Assembly: GCA_034421015.1 (NCBI GenBank)
Contig: DAOUKT010000009.1
Coordinates: forward strand, 1 to 40,172
DNA: 40,172 bases
Source of the DNA: DAOUJW01 sp034421015
Lineage (GTDB): Bacteria; Chloroflexota; Dehalococcoidia; Lucifugimonadales; UBA2985
Reading direction: 5' to 3'
The notes under the pieces: generated by a model
The model's database searches: none
Seen by the model: only the letters and a program-made list of their open reading frames with translations
What the model was told of the DNA's origin: nothing
Position numbers and translations under genes: made by a program
In this document: positions 30,987 to 39,417 of the stretch, piece after piece
Position numbering within the stretch: position 1 is the first letter of the stretch
Layout: every line of letters begins with the position of its first letter

Positions 30987-31961
30987 ATGTCCCAGAACCC
31001 AGATAACGGCCTGCGAATAGTCACCATTGGCGGAGGCACCGGTCAATCGACCGCCCTGCGCGGCCTCAAGCGCCTCACGCGAGACATCACGGCGATAGTA
31101 CCGGTGTCGGACGATGGAGGCAGCTCCGGCCGGCTGCGGCGGGACTTCCGGATGCCGCCCCCGGGCGATGCCCGGAACTGCCTTGTCGCCCTCGCCGACG
31201 GCGACCCCTTGGTGGCCGATCTGTTCAACCATCGCTTCAACGGCAACTCTTCCCTGGACGGACACAGCCTTGGCAACCTGCTCCTGGCCGCGCTCTACGA
31301 GCAGAAAGGGGGCTTCGGCGAGAGCCTTGCGGCGGCGGCCAGGCTGCTGGACCTGGCCGGGCGCGTTGTGCCGGTGTCTGATGGGACGGGCGTTGCGCTT
31401 ATGGCCAAGACCGTCTCCGGCCAGGTACTTTCCGGCGAGTCGTCGGTGGGCAATGCGCCGGACCCCATTGAGCGGGTCTGGATCGAACCGGAAGGGGCCC
31501 TGGCCGCCGCGGCCGCTTTGGAGGCAATCGGGCGGGCCGAGCTTATCGTCATCGGGCCTGGCAGCCTATACACCAGCGTTATACCCTGCTTCATGGTTCG
31601 CGGCGTCGGCGAGGCGGTGGGCGCATCCCGGGGGCCCAGGGTCTTCGTCTGCAACGTCGCTACCCAGGCGCACGAGACCGATGGCTACGGCGTAGCGGAG
31701 CATGTGAACGCGTTTCAAGCTCACGCAGGCGTGCCAGTGACCCACGTGCTGGTGAACAGCAACGTTGAGAAGCATTCGAATGGCCGGGGCCAGACGCCCG
31801 TGGCTCCCGTTCGGCGCATTGACGGCTTTGCAGGCTCAGTGGTCCTAGCGGACGTTGTGGACGAGGGCAACCGCGCCCGACACGACCCCGACAAGCTGGC
31901 CGCGGCCATTGCTGACATCGCCGCATCCAGGTCCGGCGAGGCGAAGAAAGTCCTCCCCTGA
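30987..31961 (+). CDS. yvcK: gluconeogenesis factor YvcK
   Basis: YvcK proteins, of the CofD-like fold, bind UDP-sugars and adjust carbon flow and cell-wall precursor synthesis. The 324-residue protein has IGGGTGQSTALRGL (14-27), VPVSDDGGSSGRLRRDF, GDARNCLVALA, HSLGNLLLAAL and GPGSLYTSVIPCFMV, all family blocks, followed by VCNVATQAHETDGY. It is complete. In many bacteria yvcK sits with rapZ and whiA; here it stands alone before a sodium symporter, so any carbon-flux link with its neighbours is speculative. The ribosome binding site is weak. Confidence 0.92.
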   Translation: MSQNPDNGLRIVTIGGGTGQSTALRGLKRLTRDITAIVPVSDDGGSSGRLRRDFRMPPPGDARNCLVALADGDPLVADLFNHRFNGNSSLDGHSLGNLLLAALYEQKGGFGESLAAAARLLDLAGRVVPVSDGTGVALMAKTVSGQVLSGESSVGNAPDPIERVWIEPEGALAAAAALEAIGRAELIVIGPGSLYTSVIPCFMVRGVGEAVGASRGPRVFVCNVATQAHETDGYGVAEHVNAFQAHAGVPVTHVLVNSNVEKHSNGRGQTPVAPVRRIDGFAGSVVLADVVDEGNRARHDPDKLAAAIADIAASRSGEAKKVLP

Positions 31962-32018
31962 TGCGGAATCTGGTGCTGCGACGGCTGAGAGCGAATATAT
32001 GGCCGGGGGCGGAGCGCA

Positions 32019-33542
32019 ATGGTTAACCAGTGGCTGATAATCGGGTTCGCGTCCTACTTCACCCTGCTGATTGGCATAGCCGTTGTGGGCGCAAGGCGGA
32101 TGCGGGACATGTCGGAGTACGTCCTGGGCGGACGGCGGCTCAGCAGCTTCACCGCTGCCCTCAGCGCCGGCTCCTCAACCACCAGCGCATGGACAATGCT
32201 GGCCCTTCCCGCCCTGGCCTTTTCCGACGGCGCAGTGTCCATGTGGGTCCCCATTGGCGCGTCCATAGGCATCCTGCTCAGCTGGACGTTCGTTGCCCGC
32301 AGGCTGCGGCGTTACACCATCGAGGCGGGCAACGTACTGACCATTCCGGAGTTCTACGAGGTCAGGTTTGGAGACAAGACCGGGGTTCTGCGGACCCTTG
32401 CGTCATTCATCACCGTGTTCTTCGTGATCTTCTACGTGAGCTCAGGCCTGGTGGGAGGCTCCAAGCTGCTGGAGACGATCTTCGGCATAGAGCCCGTCAC
32501 CGGTGTCCTCATGACCTTCTTCGCGGTGGCGTCCTACACGCTCATAGGGGGCTTTCTGGCCGTGTCCAGGACCGACGTTTTCCAGGCGCTGCTCATGCTG
32601 GCCAGCCTGCTGCTCATCGTGTTCACTGTGTTCCGCTACGTGGAGGGGCAGTTCACGGACGTAGGAGGCCACTCTGCCACCTTCCTCAACCCCTTCACCG
32701 GCCTGCAGGGCGACCCCGTTACCCTGGTGTTCTTTCTGTCTGCAGCGGGCTGGGCCTTCGGAGCATTCGGCGCTCAGAGGGTTCTCCAGCGATTCATGGC
32801 GATTGAGCGTGAGGACAAGATTTCTCAGAGCAGGAACATCTCTGTCATTTGGGTCGTATCGGTCTACGCGCTCGCCATAACGATTGGCCTGCTGGCCCAT
32901 ACCGCTCTGCTTCATGCCGATACCGCCCCGGTTCTGGAGGACGCCGAACGCATCTACCTGATGGTGTCGGAGGTCTTCTTCCATCCGATTGTGACCGGCG
33001 TACTCCTGACGGCGGTCATCGCGGCGGTGATGAGCACCGCGGACTCCCAGCTTCTCCTTGCGTCCGCCGTCGCCACGGACGACACGCCCTTCATAAAGCG
33101 AATCGCCGCGGGGGTCTCGGCAAACGCCAAGGTGTGGCTGGGCCGATTGCTTCTAGTGGTCATAGGCTGGATAGCGGTGGTCATATCGATACTGTGGCCG
33201 GAGTCCATATTTGATCTGGTCAGCTATGCGTGGGGAGGAATGGGCGCGGCCTTTGGCCCGGTCACGATTCTTGCCTTGTACTGGCGCAGATTCAACTTCT
33301 GGGGCGCCGCTGCGTCCATTGTGGCGGGCACGTTGCTGGCCTCGATATGGTATCTCATGGACGGCGGCCCCTCCGGGATATGGGACATGCAGCCGGCCAC
33401 TCCCGGCTTTCTGGCAGCCATGCTTGTGGCGGTTGTAGTCTCCAGGATAACCCCGGCCCCGTCCGAGGAGGTCCTGGAACTCTTTGACAGGGTGAACACA
33501 AATGAAGGACAATTGCAGAGATCTACCCCAGCCGGGGCCTAG
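32019..33542 (+). CDS. sodium/solute symporter (SSS family)
   Basis: This 507-residue membrane protein has about 13 hydrophobic segments. VLGGRRLSSFTAALSAGSSTTSAWTMLALPALAF matches the sodium-site region of PutP-like transporters (LGGR...SAGAS...W...LPG), and VIAAVMSTADSQLLLASAVATDD is the SSS signature helix with Ser/Thr ligands. It is closest in pattern to sodium/proline symporters, but the substrate is uncertain. CGGAG precedes the ATG. A small membrane protein gene follows 47 bp downstream and may be co-expressed. Confidence 0.9.
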   Translation: MVNQWLIIGFASYFTLLIGIAVVGARRMRDMSEYVLGGRRLSSFTAALSAGSSTTSAWTMLALPALAFSDGAVSMWVPIGASIGILLSWTFVARRLRRYTIEAGNVLTIPEFYEVRFGDKTGVLRTLASFITVFFVIFYVSSGLVGGSKLLETIFGIEPVTGVLMTFFAVASYTLIGGFLAVSRTDVFQALLMLASLLLIVFTVFRYVEGQFTDVGGHSATFLNPFTGLQGDPVTLVFFLSAAGWAFGAFGAQRVLQRFMAIEREDKISQSRNISVIWVVSVYALAITIGLLAHTALLHADTAPVLEDAERIYLMVSEVFFHPIVTGVLLTAVIAAVMSTADSQLLLASAVATDDTPFIKRIAAGVSANAKVWLGRLLLVVIGWIAVVISILWPESIFDLVSYAWGGMGAAFGPVTILALYWRRFNFWGAAASIVAGTLLASIWYLMDGGPSGIWDMQPATPGFLAAMLVAVVVSRITPAPSEEVLELFDRVNTNEGQLQRSTPAGA

Positions 33543-33589
33543 AGCGCACTGAGGGCCGGTAAACAAAGCCAGGGAGGTGCCGCAACGAT

Positions 33590-34018
33590 ATGACGGGTTT
33601 CAAGCGTGTTCTGTCAATCTTTCTCATAATCACCGCGTTCGCCGTCTTCTTCAACCTCATTCTCACGCCCGTTTATCACGACGGGTCGACGGACTACCCC
33701 GTCTGGGAGGTGATCAACTGGTTCATGGCGGTGTCGGTGGTTATATCTCTCATCGTCAACTTCAGACGCAGGTTCGCCATTGGCGACTGGAGGTACACCG
33801 ACCTGGAAAATCTCCTGGTCAGCACCACCTACTACGCCTCCATCGCCCTGACCATGCTCTTCTTCTGGGGGTGGCTTTGGACGCTCAACCCGGAGAGTGA
33901 GACCGGGGACGCCGTAACGTCCCACATCTTCTACTTTCCGCTGGTCGACACCATATTCGTGTTGGTCGCGCTTACCACGGGACGCTACCTCTGGGCGAGT
34001 GATGCGGAAGACCAGTAG
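33590..34018 (+). CDS. small four-span membrane protein
   Basis: This 142-residue protein has four hydrophobic segments (about residues 7-26, 42-60, 79-98, 113-132) with a conserved-looking HDGSTDYPVWEVINW loop on the outside of the first pair. I do not recognise the family. GGGAGG lies 11-12 bases before ATG 33590, rather far. Its location just after the sodium symporter suggests an accessory or regulatory subunit, as some SSS transporters have, but nothing in the sequence proves it. Confidence 0.7.
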   Translation: MTGFKRVLSIFLIITAFAVFFNLILTPVYHDGSTDYPVWEVINWFMAVSVVISLIVNFRRRFAIGDWRYTDLENLLVSTTYYASIALTMLFFWGWLWTLNPESETGDAVTSHIFYFPLVDTIFVLVALTTGRYLWASDAEDQ

Positions 34019-34043
34019 GGACCCGCGCGGCCTGTCCTCCAGA

Positions 34044-34072
34044 TTGACAGCCGTGGGCGCCCAACCTAGAAT
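34044..34072 (+). promoter_or_regulatory. promoter of the AsnC-domain gene
   Basis: TTGACA (34044-34049), exactly 17 bases, then TAGAAT (34067-34072). The first bases after the -35 (GCC) and the -10 box equal those of the lgt promoter. The predicted transcript has a leader of about 93 nt. Confidence 0.8.
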
Positions 34073-34081
34073 TGGCTTCGA

Positions 34082-34145
34082 GAGGGTGGCTTTTCGCCTT
34101 GGGATGCTGCGTCGCCCGACGACCCTCCGCACAACATGTCCCAAG
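34082..34145 (+). promoter_or_regulatory. candidate structured leader
   Basis: In the 5' leader CTTGGGA (34098-34104) pairs perfectly with TCCCAAG (34139-34145), and GAGGGT (34082-34087) with ACCCTC (34122-34127). The two helices cross, so they would form a pseudoknot or exclude each other. The ribosome binding site AGGAGGGG follows 14 bases later. Confidence 0.35.
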
Positions 34146-34171
34146 AGCATTGCAGGCTAGGAGGGGAAGGC

Positions 34172-34411
34172 ATGGGTACGAAGGCTTATGTCCTGATAGA
34201 GACTGCGGTGGGTAAGACAAAGGATGTGCTGGACGCCCTCCGGGGGATAGACGGAGTCAGAGAAGCCGACGCTGTGACCGGCGAGTACGACATCGTTGCA
34301 GTTGTGGAGGCCGACAGCCTGAACCACATTGGTGAGCTGGTGACCGGCAAGATACATACCATAGGCGGGATCCAGCGCACCGCCACCTACCTCTCGGTGA
34401 ACATGGGGTAG
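34172..34411 (+). CDS. stand-alone Lrp/AsnC effector-binding domain
   Basis: The 79-residue protein consists only of the RAM/AsnC C-terminal domain: MGTKAYVLIETAVGKTKDVLDALRGIDGV, TGEYDIVAVVEADS, and a last strand TATYLSVNMG. No DNA-binding helix-turn-helix precedes it. ATG 34172 has AGGAGGGG just upstream. Such single-domain proteins form oligomers that bind small ligands such as amino acids and may modulate other Lrp-family regulators or enzymes. The dedicated promoter and structured leader suggest individual control. Confidence 0.88.
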   Translation: MGTKAYVLIETAVGKTKDVLDALRGIDGVREADAVTGEYDIVAVVEADSLNHIGELVTGKIHTIGGIQRTATYLSVNMG

Positions 34412-34481
34412 GCCGCCAGCGTCCTCACGCCCCTTTGACCAGGGTCGCGGGAGGAGACGCCGGCCGTCGCGAGGCGCTCGG

Positions 34482-34826
34482 ATGGCAGACGACTGTATAT
34501 TCTGCAGGATTATTCTCGGTGAGATTCCCAGCGATACCCTGCACCGGGATGACCGCGCTATGGCCTTCCGCGACATCAGTCCCAGGGCCCCCACCCATGT
34601 GCTTGTAGTCCCAATTGAGCACGTGACCTACCTGGATACCCTGGCGGGCGATTGCGAGGCCCTCCTTGGACACCTGCTGCTTGTGGGCAGGGACGTGGCT
34701 CGTTCAGAGGGGCTAATCGAAAGCGGATACAGGCTGGCCATCAACCAGGGGCCGGACTCGGGGCAGATGGTGCCTCACCTGCATCTGCACGTTCTGGGCG
34801 GGCGCTCGCTGGGCGCCGAGGGTTGA
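34482..34826 (+). CDS. HIT-family nucleotide hydrolase
   Basis: The 114-residue protein is a complete HIT (HINT-branch) enzyme, which hydrolyses nucleoside phosphoramidates or related nucleotides. CIFCRIILGEIPS at the N-terminus, LVVPIEHVTYL, NQGPDSGQMVPHLHLHVLGG with the histidine triad HxHxH, and a short C-terminal tail are all present. The CxxC pair at residues 5-8 suggests a bound metal, as in many bacterial HINT proteins. It is followed after 28 bp by the DUF971 gene. Confidence 0.92.
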   Translation: MADDCIFCRIILGEIPSDTLHRDDRAMAFRDISPRAPTHVLVVPIEHVTYLDTLAGDCEALLGHLLLVGRDVARSEGLIESGYRLAINQGPDSGQMVPHLHLHVLGGRSLGAEG

Positions 34827-34854
34827 GGCGAATTTTGGAGAGAGAGGCCGAGAT

Positions 34855-35163
34855 TTGCAGGTAAAGGAAGTCAGGCTGGAGGACAAGGTCTACGTGGTGT
34901 GGGACGACGGCCACTCCAGCGAGTACCCCCACAGGTATCTCAGGGGCCAGTGTTGCTGCGCCGCCTGCGTGGAGGAGATGACAGGCCGGAGGGTGGTCTC
35001 AGAGGAGAATATACGGGAGGACGTCCAGGCGCTGGACTGGATGCAGATTGGACGCTACGCCCTTCAATTCCTGTGGAGCGACACCCACGACTCGGGCATT
35101 TACCCCTTTGAGCTGCTTCGCAGGCTGTGTCGCTGCCCGGAGTGCTACTCCGGCGAGGAGTAG
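34855..35163 (+). CDS. DUF971 (GBBH-like N-terminal) protein
   Basis: This 102-residue protein matches DUF971, the small domain found at the N-terminus of gamma-butyrobetaine hydroxylase and fused to Mrp/ApbC iron-sulfur carriers. Blocks include VYVVWDDGHSSEYPHRYLRGQCCCAACVEE, ALQFLWSDTHDSGIYPFELLRRLC and CPEC. The clusters QCCCAAC and CRCPEC hint at a metal or Fe-S role. It starts at TTG 34855 after a GAGAGAGAGG-like stretch. No Fe-S assembly gene is adjacent. Confidence 0.82.
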   Translation: MQVKEVRLEDKVYVVWDDGHSSEYPHRYLRGQCCCAACVEEMTGRRVVSEENIREDVQALDWMQIGRYALQFLWSDTHDSGIYPFELLRRLCRCPECYSGEE

Positions 35164-35254
35164 GCTCTCCCCTCCGCCACCGCAGGACTCCTTACGATTT
35201 CATTACGGATGTCTTAGGCCGTCATCATTGGCTTTTCGCGCCCCCTTACTCTCC

Positions 35255-35283
35255 TTGACACCCCAATCTGCTGGGATTACCAT
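35255..35283 (+). promoter_or_regulatory. candidate rny promoter
   Basis: TTGACA (35255-35260), 17 bases and TACCAT (35278-35283), about 70 bases before the rny start. The -10 box matches only four of six positions. Confidence 0.5.
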
Positions 35284-35360
35284 TGCCTTATCCCTGCCCT
35301 TGCGGGCATGGTAGATTTCCAGCCCAAAACGGGACTGGACAGAAAGGAAGGTGAAGGACA

Positions 35361-36887
35361 GTGGAAATGCTGATACTTGTCCTTGCCGTCCTGGCCGCCC
35401 TGGGACTTGGGGCAGCAACCGGGTTCTTTGTCAGAGCAGGTGTCGCTGGCAGGCGTGTGAAGTATGCCGGAGAAGAGGCTTCCCGCATACTGGAGGGAGC
35501 CGAGGAAGAGAAGAAGGGTATCCTTCTTGAGGCCAAGGAAGAGGCCATCAGTGTTCGCAACTCGGCTGAGGCAGACCTTAGGGAGCGTCGCTCGGAGCTC
35601 CAGAGAATGGAGAGAAGGCTCTCCAACAGGGAGGAGAACGCAGAGCGGCGTGCGGACAACCTGGATCGCCGGGAGAAGGCCCAGGCCGACCGGGAGAAGG
35701 GACTGGAGAAGAAGGAGGCTCACATAGAGGAGCTGAAGCGCCAGGAGATGGAAGTCCTGGAGGGCATATCGGCTCTCTCCATGAACGACGCCAAGGACCT
35801 TCTTCTGAGGAAGGCGGATGAGGAGATCCAGTACGAGGTGGCGCGCCGCTACAGGGACATTGAGCAGCACGCCAAAGAGGAAGCGGACCAGAAGGCCCGC
35901 AAGATTGTGACGCTTGCCATTCACAGACTTGCCTCCGACGTAGTCTCTGAGAACACGGTTAAGGTTATTCCCCTACCCAATGACGACATGAAGGGTCGTC
36001 TCATAGGGCGCGAGGGGCGCAACATTCGCGCTATAGAGAGCGCAACAGGCGTCGATCTCATAATCGACGACACCCCTGAGGCCGTAACCGTCTCCTGCTT
36101 CGACCCCGTCAGGCGGGAGATCGCGCGACAGGCCATTACCAAGCTCATATCGGATGGGCGCATACATCCCGCACGCATTGAGGATGTGGTCGAAAAGACC
36201 AAGGAGGAGGTTGAGGAGACCATCCGGGAAGAGGGAGAGAAAGCGGTATTTGAAGCAGGTGTCCGGGGCCTCAACCCGGAGCTTATCAAGCTGCTGGGCA
36301 GGCTCAAGTATCGATACAGCTACGGCGAGAACATTCTGCAGCACAGCGTTGAAGTCTCGCTGATTGCCGGGATGCTGGCCGCCGAGGTGGGATGCAGCGT
36401 TGAGGTCGCCAAGGCCGGAGGCCTTCTGCACGACATCGGCAAGGCCCTCACCCACGAGGTGGAAGGGCCCCACGCCGAGATTGGCGCAGAGGTAGCTCGC
36501 AGGTACGGCATACCCCCGGAGATTGAGCGGGCCATCATGGAGCACCACGACGAAGAGCGCGGGTCGGAGGAGGCGTTCATTGTAGCCGCCGCCGACGCTG
36601 TAAGCGCAGCCCGCCCGGGCGTCCGAAAGGACACGCTGGAGCACTACGCCAAGCGGTTGGAGGCCCTGGAAGAGGTTGCCCAGAGCTTCCCCGGCGTGGA
36701 AAAGTCATTTGCCATACAGGCGGGCCGCGAGGTGCGAATAATGGTCAAGTCCGGAGAGGTGGACGACGTCATGGCGTCCAAGCTGGCCCGGGACGTTGTC
36801 AAGAAGATCGAGGAAACCCTGGTCTACCCCGGACTGATCAAGGTAACCGTCATCCGCGAGACCCGTTCTGTTGAGTTCGCACGATAG
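35361..36887 (+). CDS. rny: ribonuclease Y
   Basis: RNase Y is a membrane-tethered endoribonuclease that starts mRNA decay. The 508-residue protein begins at GTG 35361 with GGAAGG upstream. It has an N-terminal transmembrane helix (2-24), a long charged coiled coil (about 38-180), a KH RNA-binding domain (GRLIGREGRNIRAIE, 212-226), and an HD domain with His328 and His357-Asp358 (LLHDIGK). FIVAAADAVSAARPG and the C-terminal VKVTVIRETRS strand complete the family. ymdB follows 78 bp downstream, as in Bacillus-like genomes, where both act in RNA turnover. Confidence 0.96.
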   Translation: MEMLILVLAVLAALGLGAATGFFVRAGVAGRRVKYAGEEASRILEGAEEEKKGILLEAKEEAISVRNSAEADLRERRSELQRMERRLSNREENAERRADNLDRREKAQADREKGLEKKEAHIEELKRQEMEVLEGISALSMNDAKDLLLRKADEEIQYEVARRYRDIEQHAKEEADQKARKIVTLAIHRLASDVVSENTVKVIPLPNDDMKGRLIGREGRNIRAIESATGVDLIIDDTPEAVTVSCFDPVRREIARQAITKLISDGRIHPARIEDVVEKTKEEVEETIREEGEKAVFEAGVRGLNPELIKLLGRLKYRYSYGENILQHSVEVSLIAGMLAAEVGCSVEVAKAGGLLHDIGKALTHEVEGPHAEIGAEVARRYGIPPEIERAIMEHHDEERGSEEAFIVAAADAVSAARPGVRKDTLEHYAKRLEALEEVAQSFPGVEKSFAIQAGREVRIMVKSGEVDDVMASKLARDVVKKIEETLVYPGLIKVTVIRETRSVEFAR

Positions 36888-36965
36888 GGGGAGATACTCC
36901 CTGTATGGGTTGTGGTTGTGATGTGGCGTGTCCTCCACCCTGGGCGTCACGCGGGAGATAGCTAG

Positions 36966-37733
36966 TTGCGAATCCTGATGGTTGGGGACATCGTAGGTAA
37001 ACCTGGAAGAAGGGCCGTCCAGGCCCTTCTTCCAGGTTTACGAGAGGAACACGGCATAGACCTAGTGGTCGCAAACGGCGAAAACGCTGCGGGCGGCTTT
37101 GGAATCACCATCGACGTCGCCCAAGAACTCTTTGATCTCGGCGTGGACGTCATCACCTCCGGGAACCACATCTGGGACCAGAAGGACATACTCCCCTACC
37201 TTGACGAGGACTTCCCGATTCTGCGGCCCCTCAACTATCCGCCAAGCGCGCCAGGCAGAGGGTGCGTGGGCGCCGGCAACGCTCTGGTGGTCAGCCTGAT
37301 TGGCCGCGTGTTTGTCGGCAACTTTGACTGCCCCTTCCGGGCTATGGACAGCCTGCTGGAAAGCGTGGGAGACAGCTACAAGGTGGTGCTGGTGGACTTC
37401 CACGCAGAGGCCACGTCTGAGAAGATGGCCCTGGCGTGGTATCTCGACGGCAGGGTATCGGCCGTCGTGGGGACTCATACACACGTGGCCACGGCAGATA
37501 ATCGCCTACTCAACAAGGGCACTGCATACGTCTCGGACCTTGGCATGGTCGGCCCCAGGGACTCGGTGATAGGCAGCGCGGTGGAGGACGTGCTCGTGCG
37601 CTTTCTTGACCAGACGCCCAGGAGGCTTACGGTGGCCGGAGGGCCTCTTCAGTTCAACTCCGTCATGGTGGAGATTGACGAGGACTCCGGCGACGCGACC
37701 GCGATCACACGTATAGACAGGTGGATTGACTAG
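36966..37733 (+). CDS. ymdB: YmdB-type metallophosphodiesterase
   Basis: YmdB-family calcineurin-like phosphodiesterases hydrolyse 2',3'-cAMP-type substrates and influence RNase Y-dependent RNA levels. The 255-residue protein begins MRILMVGDIVGKPGRR, with Asp8, and has VVANGENAAGGFG, TSGNHIWD, VDFHAEATSEK and VGTHTHVATAD, the metal ligands in order. TTG 36966 is preceded by GGGAG. The codons for residues 11-26 are written as a perfect 20-bp inverted repeat (36997-37016 with 37022-37041), which is remarkable within a coding region. Next gene: a PHP exoribonuclease 2 bp later. Confidence 0.94.
   Translation: MRILMVGDIVGKPGRRAVQALLPGLREEHGIDLVVANGENAAGGFGITIDVAQELFDLGVDVITSGNHIWDQKDILPYLDEDFPILRPLNYPPSAPGRGCVGAGNALVVSLIGRVFVGNFDCPFRAMDSLLESVGDSYKVVLVDFHAEATSEKMALAWYLDGRVSAVVGTHTHVATADNRLLNKGTAYVSDLGMVGPRDSVIGSAVEDVLVRFLDQTPRRLTVAGGPLQFNSVMVEIDEDSGDATAITRIDRWID
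36997..37041 (+). other. perfect 20-bp hairpin inside ymdB
   Basis: Positions 36997-37016 are the exact reverse complement of 37022-37041, separated by GTCCA. The mRNA would form a 20-bp uninterrupted stem with a 5-nt loop starting 31 bases after the TTG start, encoding conserved YmdB residues (GKPGRRAVQALLPGL). There is no T tract after it, so it is not a normal terminator. It may be an RNase cleavage site, a stability element or a translational brake. Confidence 0.9.
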
Positions 37734-37735
37734 CG

Positions 37736-38584
37736 ATGATCCAAGTCGACCTGCACCTGCACACCACCTACTCCGACGGCCGGTTGACGCCAACCCAGCT
37801 AGTCGATCTGGTGGCCGAGCGGGGACTTCGCGTCGTGGCGATCACAGACCACGATTCCACCGAGGGTCTTGCGGAGGCGTTTGAGGCGGGCGAGAGGCAC
37901 CCGGCCCTCACCATAATCCCCGGCATTGAGCTGAGCACAGACATCCCCGGCTACGAAATCCACGTCCTGGGCTATTTCATAGACTACTTTGACCCCGGCT
38001 TCCAGCAGACTCTGGCGGAGTTCCGGGAGGGCAGGTTCGACCGGGGGCGGCGAATGGTGGACAATCTGGAGAAACTGGGAATCAGAATCGACTGGGAGCG
38101 CGTGCTTGAGCTGTCTGACGGCGGCGCAGTTGGTCGGCCCCACATAGCCCAGGCGATGATGGAGAAGGGGTACATCTCCAATTCGCAGGAGGCGTTCGAG
38201 AAGTACATCGGTCGGAACGGCCCGGCCTACGCCGATCGCCCCAAGCTCACCCCGGAAGATGCGGTGCGAATGATCCTGGAGGTAGGCGGACTTCCCGTTC
38301 TTGCGCATCCGGCTCGATACGTGGAGAACCCCGAAGGTCACTTGCCGGCCCTGAAAGAGGCGGGCCTTGTGGGCATGGAGGTCCACTACAAGGACTATAC
38401 GCCGGGAGAGATGGATGAGCTCCTCCGCCTCTGCAACAAGTACGATCTCATTCCCACGGGAGGCACCGACTACCACGCTAACGGCGCGCCGGGCGAGGTG
38501 GAGCCGGGCGGCGCGGGGCCTCCCCTTGAAACTGCCCGCAGGCTGTTCTCCCTTGCCGGGCGACAGTTGGAGATCAAAATCTAG
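37736..38584 (+). CDS. PHP-domain phosphoesterase, TrpH/YciV (RNase AM)-like
   Basis: The 282-residue PHP protein has DLHLHTTYSDG (His7, His9, Asp14), ITDHDS (38-40), GIELST (Glu65), an inserted middle region and LPVLAHPARY, then GGTDYHAN. The order and size fit the TrpH/YciV group, which removes nucleotides from 5'-phosphorylated RNA or acts on 3',5'-bisphosphonucleotides. It starts 2 bases after the ymdB stop and so belongs to the rny-ymdB transcript, supporting a role in RNA end processing or recycling of oligonucleotides. Confidence 0.88.
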   Translation: MIQVDLHLHTTYSDGRLTPTQLVDLVAERGLRVVAITDHDSTEGLAEAFEAGERHPALTIIPGIELSTDIPGYEIHVLGYFIDYFDPGFQQTLAEFREGRFDRGRRMVDNLEKLGIRIDWERVLELSDGGAVGRPHIAQAMMEKGYISNSQEAFEKYIGRNGPAYADRPKLTPEDAVRMILEVGGLPVLAHPARYVENPEGHLPALKEAGLVGMEVHYKDYTPGEMDELLRLCNKYDLIPTGGTDYHANGAPGEVEPGGAGPPLETARRLFSLAGRQLEIKI

Positions 38585-38603
38585 CTCCGGCGAATCTCAA
38601 TAC

Positions 38604-38738
38604 ATGTATCCAGCGATAGACCCAGATTCCATCGGTCAGGTGACTCCCGCCAGGATGGAACAACGCCTCTCCCCTGCCCTTCAACCGGATGCCACTTACA
38701 ACCTTACCCAAGTGAAACAACCCGTACTGGAAGCGTAG
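38604..38738 (+). CDS. possible 44-codon small open frame
   Basis: The gap between the PHP gene and plsY contains a frame from ATG 38604 (MYPAIDPDSIGQVTPARM...) ending at TAG 38738, 4 bases before the plsY ATG. It has no ribosome binding site and no family I recognise, so it may simply be leader sequence. Confidence 0.2.
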   Translation: MYPAIDPDSIGQVTPARMEQRLSPALQPDATYNLTQVKQPVLEA

Positions 38739-38742
38739 ACAC

Positions 38743-39417
38743 ATGACGGAAGCGGTGGTGATTCTGGCGGCCTACCTGGTCGGCTCCATTCCAATGAGCT
38801 ACATCCTGGGGCGTGTCGCCAAGCGTATAGACATCCGGCAATACGGCAGCGGGAACGTGGGCGCTTCCAATGCGTGGGTGCATGTTGGCAAGTGGTCGGT
38901 TGTTCCAGTCACCATCTTCGACATTCTGGTCAAGGGGTCGCTGACGGTCTACTTCGCCCAGCAAGCCAGCGCCGAACCCTGGATACCGGCGCTTGCAGGC
39001 CTGGCCGCCCTGGCAGGTCACAACTGGTCCGTATTCCTCAAGTTCACCGGCGGAAGGGGCATTTCGGTGGTCCTGGGGGTGCTGCTGCTTTTGGCGTTCA
39101 AAGAGATGGTGGCCGCGGGGCTGCTCGTCGTCGTCGGATGGGTGGTCTTCCGAAGCTCCGCCCTGTGGGTTGGAATCGGGGTTGCGACCCTGCCTGTCTG
39201 GAGCCTGGCGTTTGGCTCCCCCGACCACATAACGGCGCTGTGCGCAGGCCTGATTGTGTCGCTGGCGGCGAAGCGACTCCTGGGCAACCGGAACGCGCCA
39301 GTGGTCGGCGAAGGCGGCTGGAAGATGTACCTGCACCGCCTCCTGTATGACAGGGATGTTGCCAGCAGGGACGAGTGGGTGCACAGGACCCCCGGCGAGG
39401 GTCAAACGGATGGTTGA
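38743..39417 (+). CDS. plsY: acyl-phosphate glycerol-3-phosphate acyltransferase
   Basis: PlsY makes lysophosphatidic acid from acyl phosphate and glycerol-3-phosphate, the first step of phospholipid synthesis. The 224-residue membrane protein has the three conserved loops: LVGSIPMSYILGR near the N-terminus, YGSGNVGASNAW (about 35-46) with FDILVKG, and GHNWSVFLKFTGGRG (about 92-106). It has about five to seven hydrophobic segments. A hydrophilic tail of about 35 residues (NRNAPVVGEGG...) extends beyond the usual end. Its 3' end overlaps the next gene by 8 bases. Confidence 0.93.
   Translation: MTEAVVILAAYLVGSIPMSYILGRVAKRIDIRQYGSGNVGASNAWVHVGKWSVVPVTIFDILVKGSLTVYFAQQASAEPWIPALAGLAALAGHNWSVFLKFTGGRGISVVLGVLLLLAFKEMVAAGLLVVVGWVVFRSSALWVGIGVATLPVWSLAFGSPDHITALCAGLIVSLAAKRLLGNRNAPVVGEGGWKMYLHRLLYDRDVASRDEWVHRTPGEGQTDG

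Noticed and set aside
34085..34110. GGGTGG in the AsnC-domain gene leader as a T-box riboswitch
   Set aside because: The rest of the T-box antiterminator sequence and a terminator are missing.
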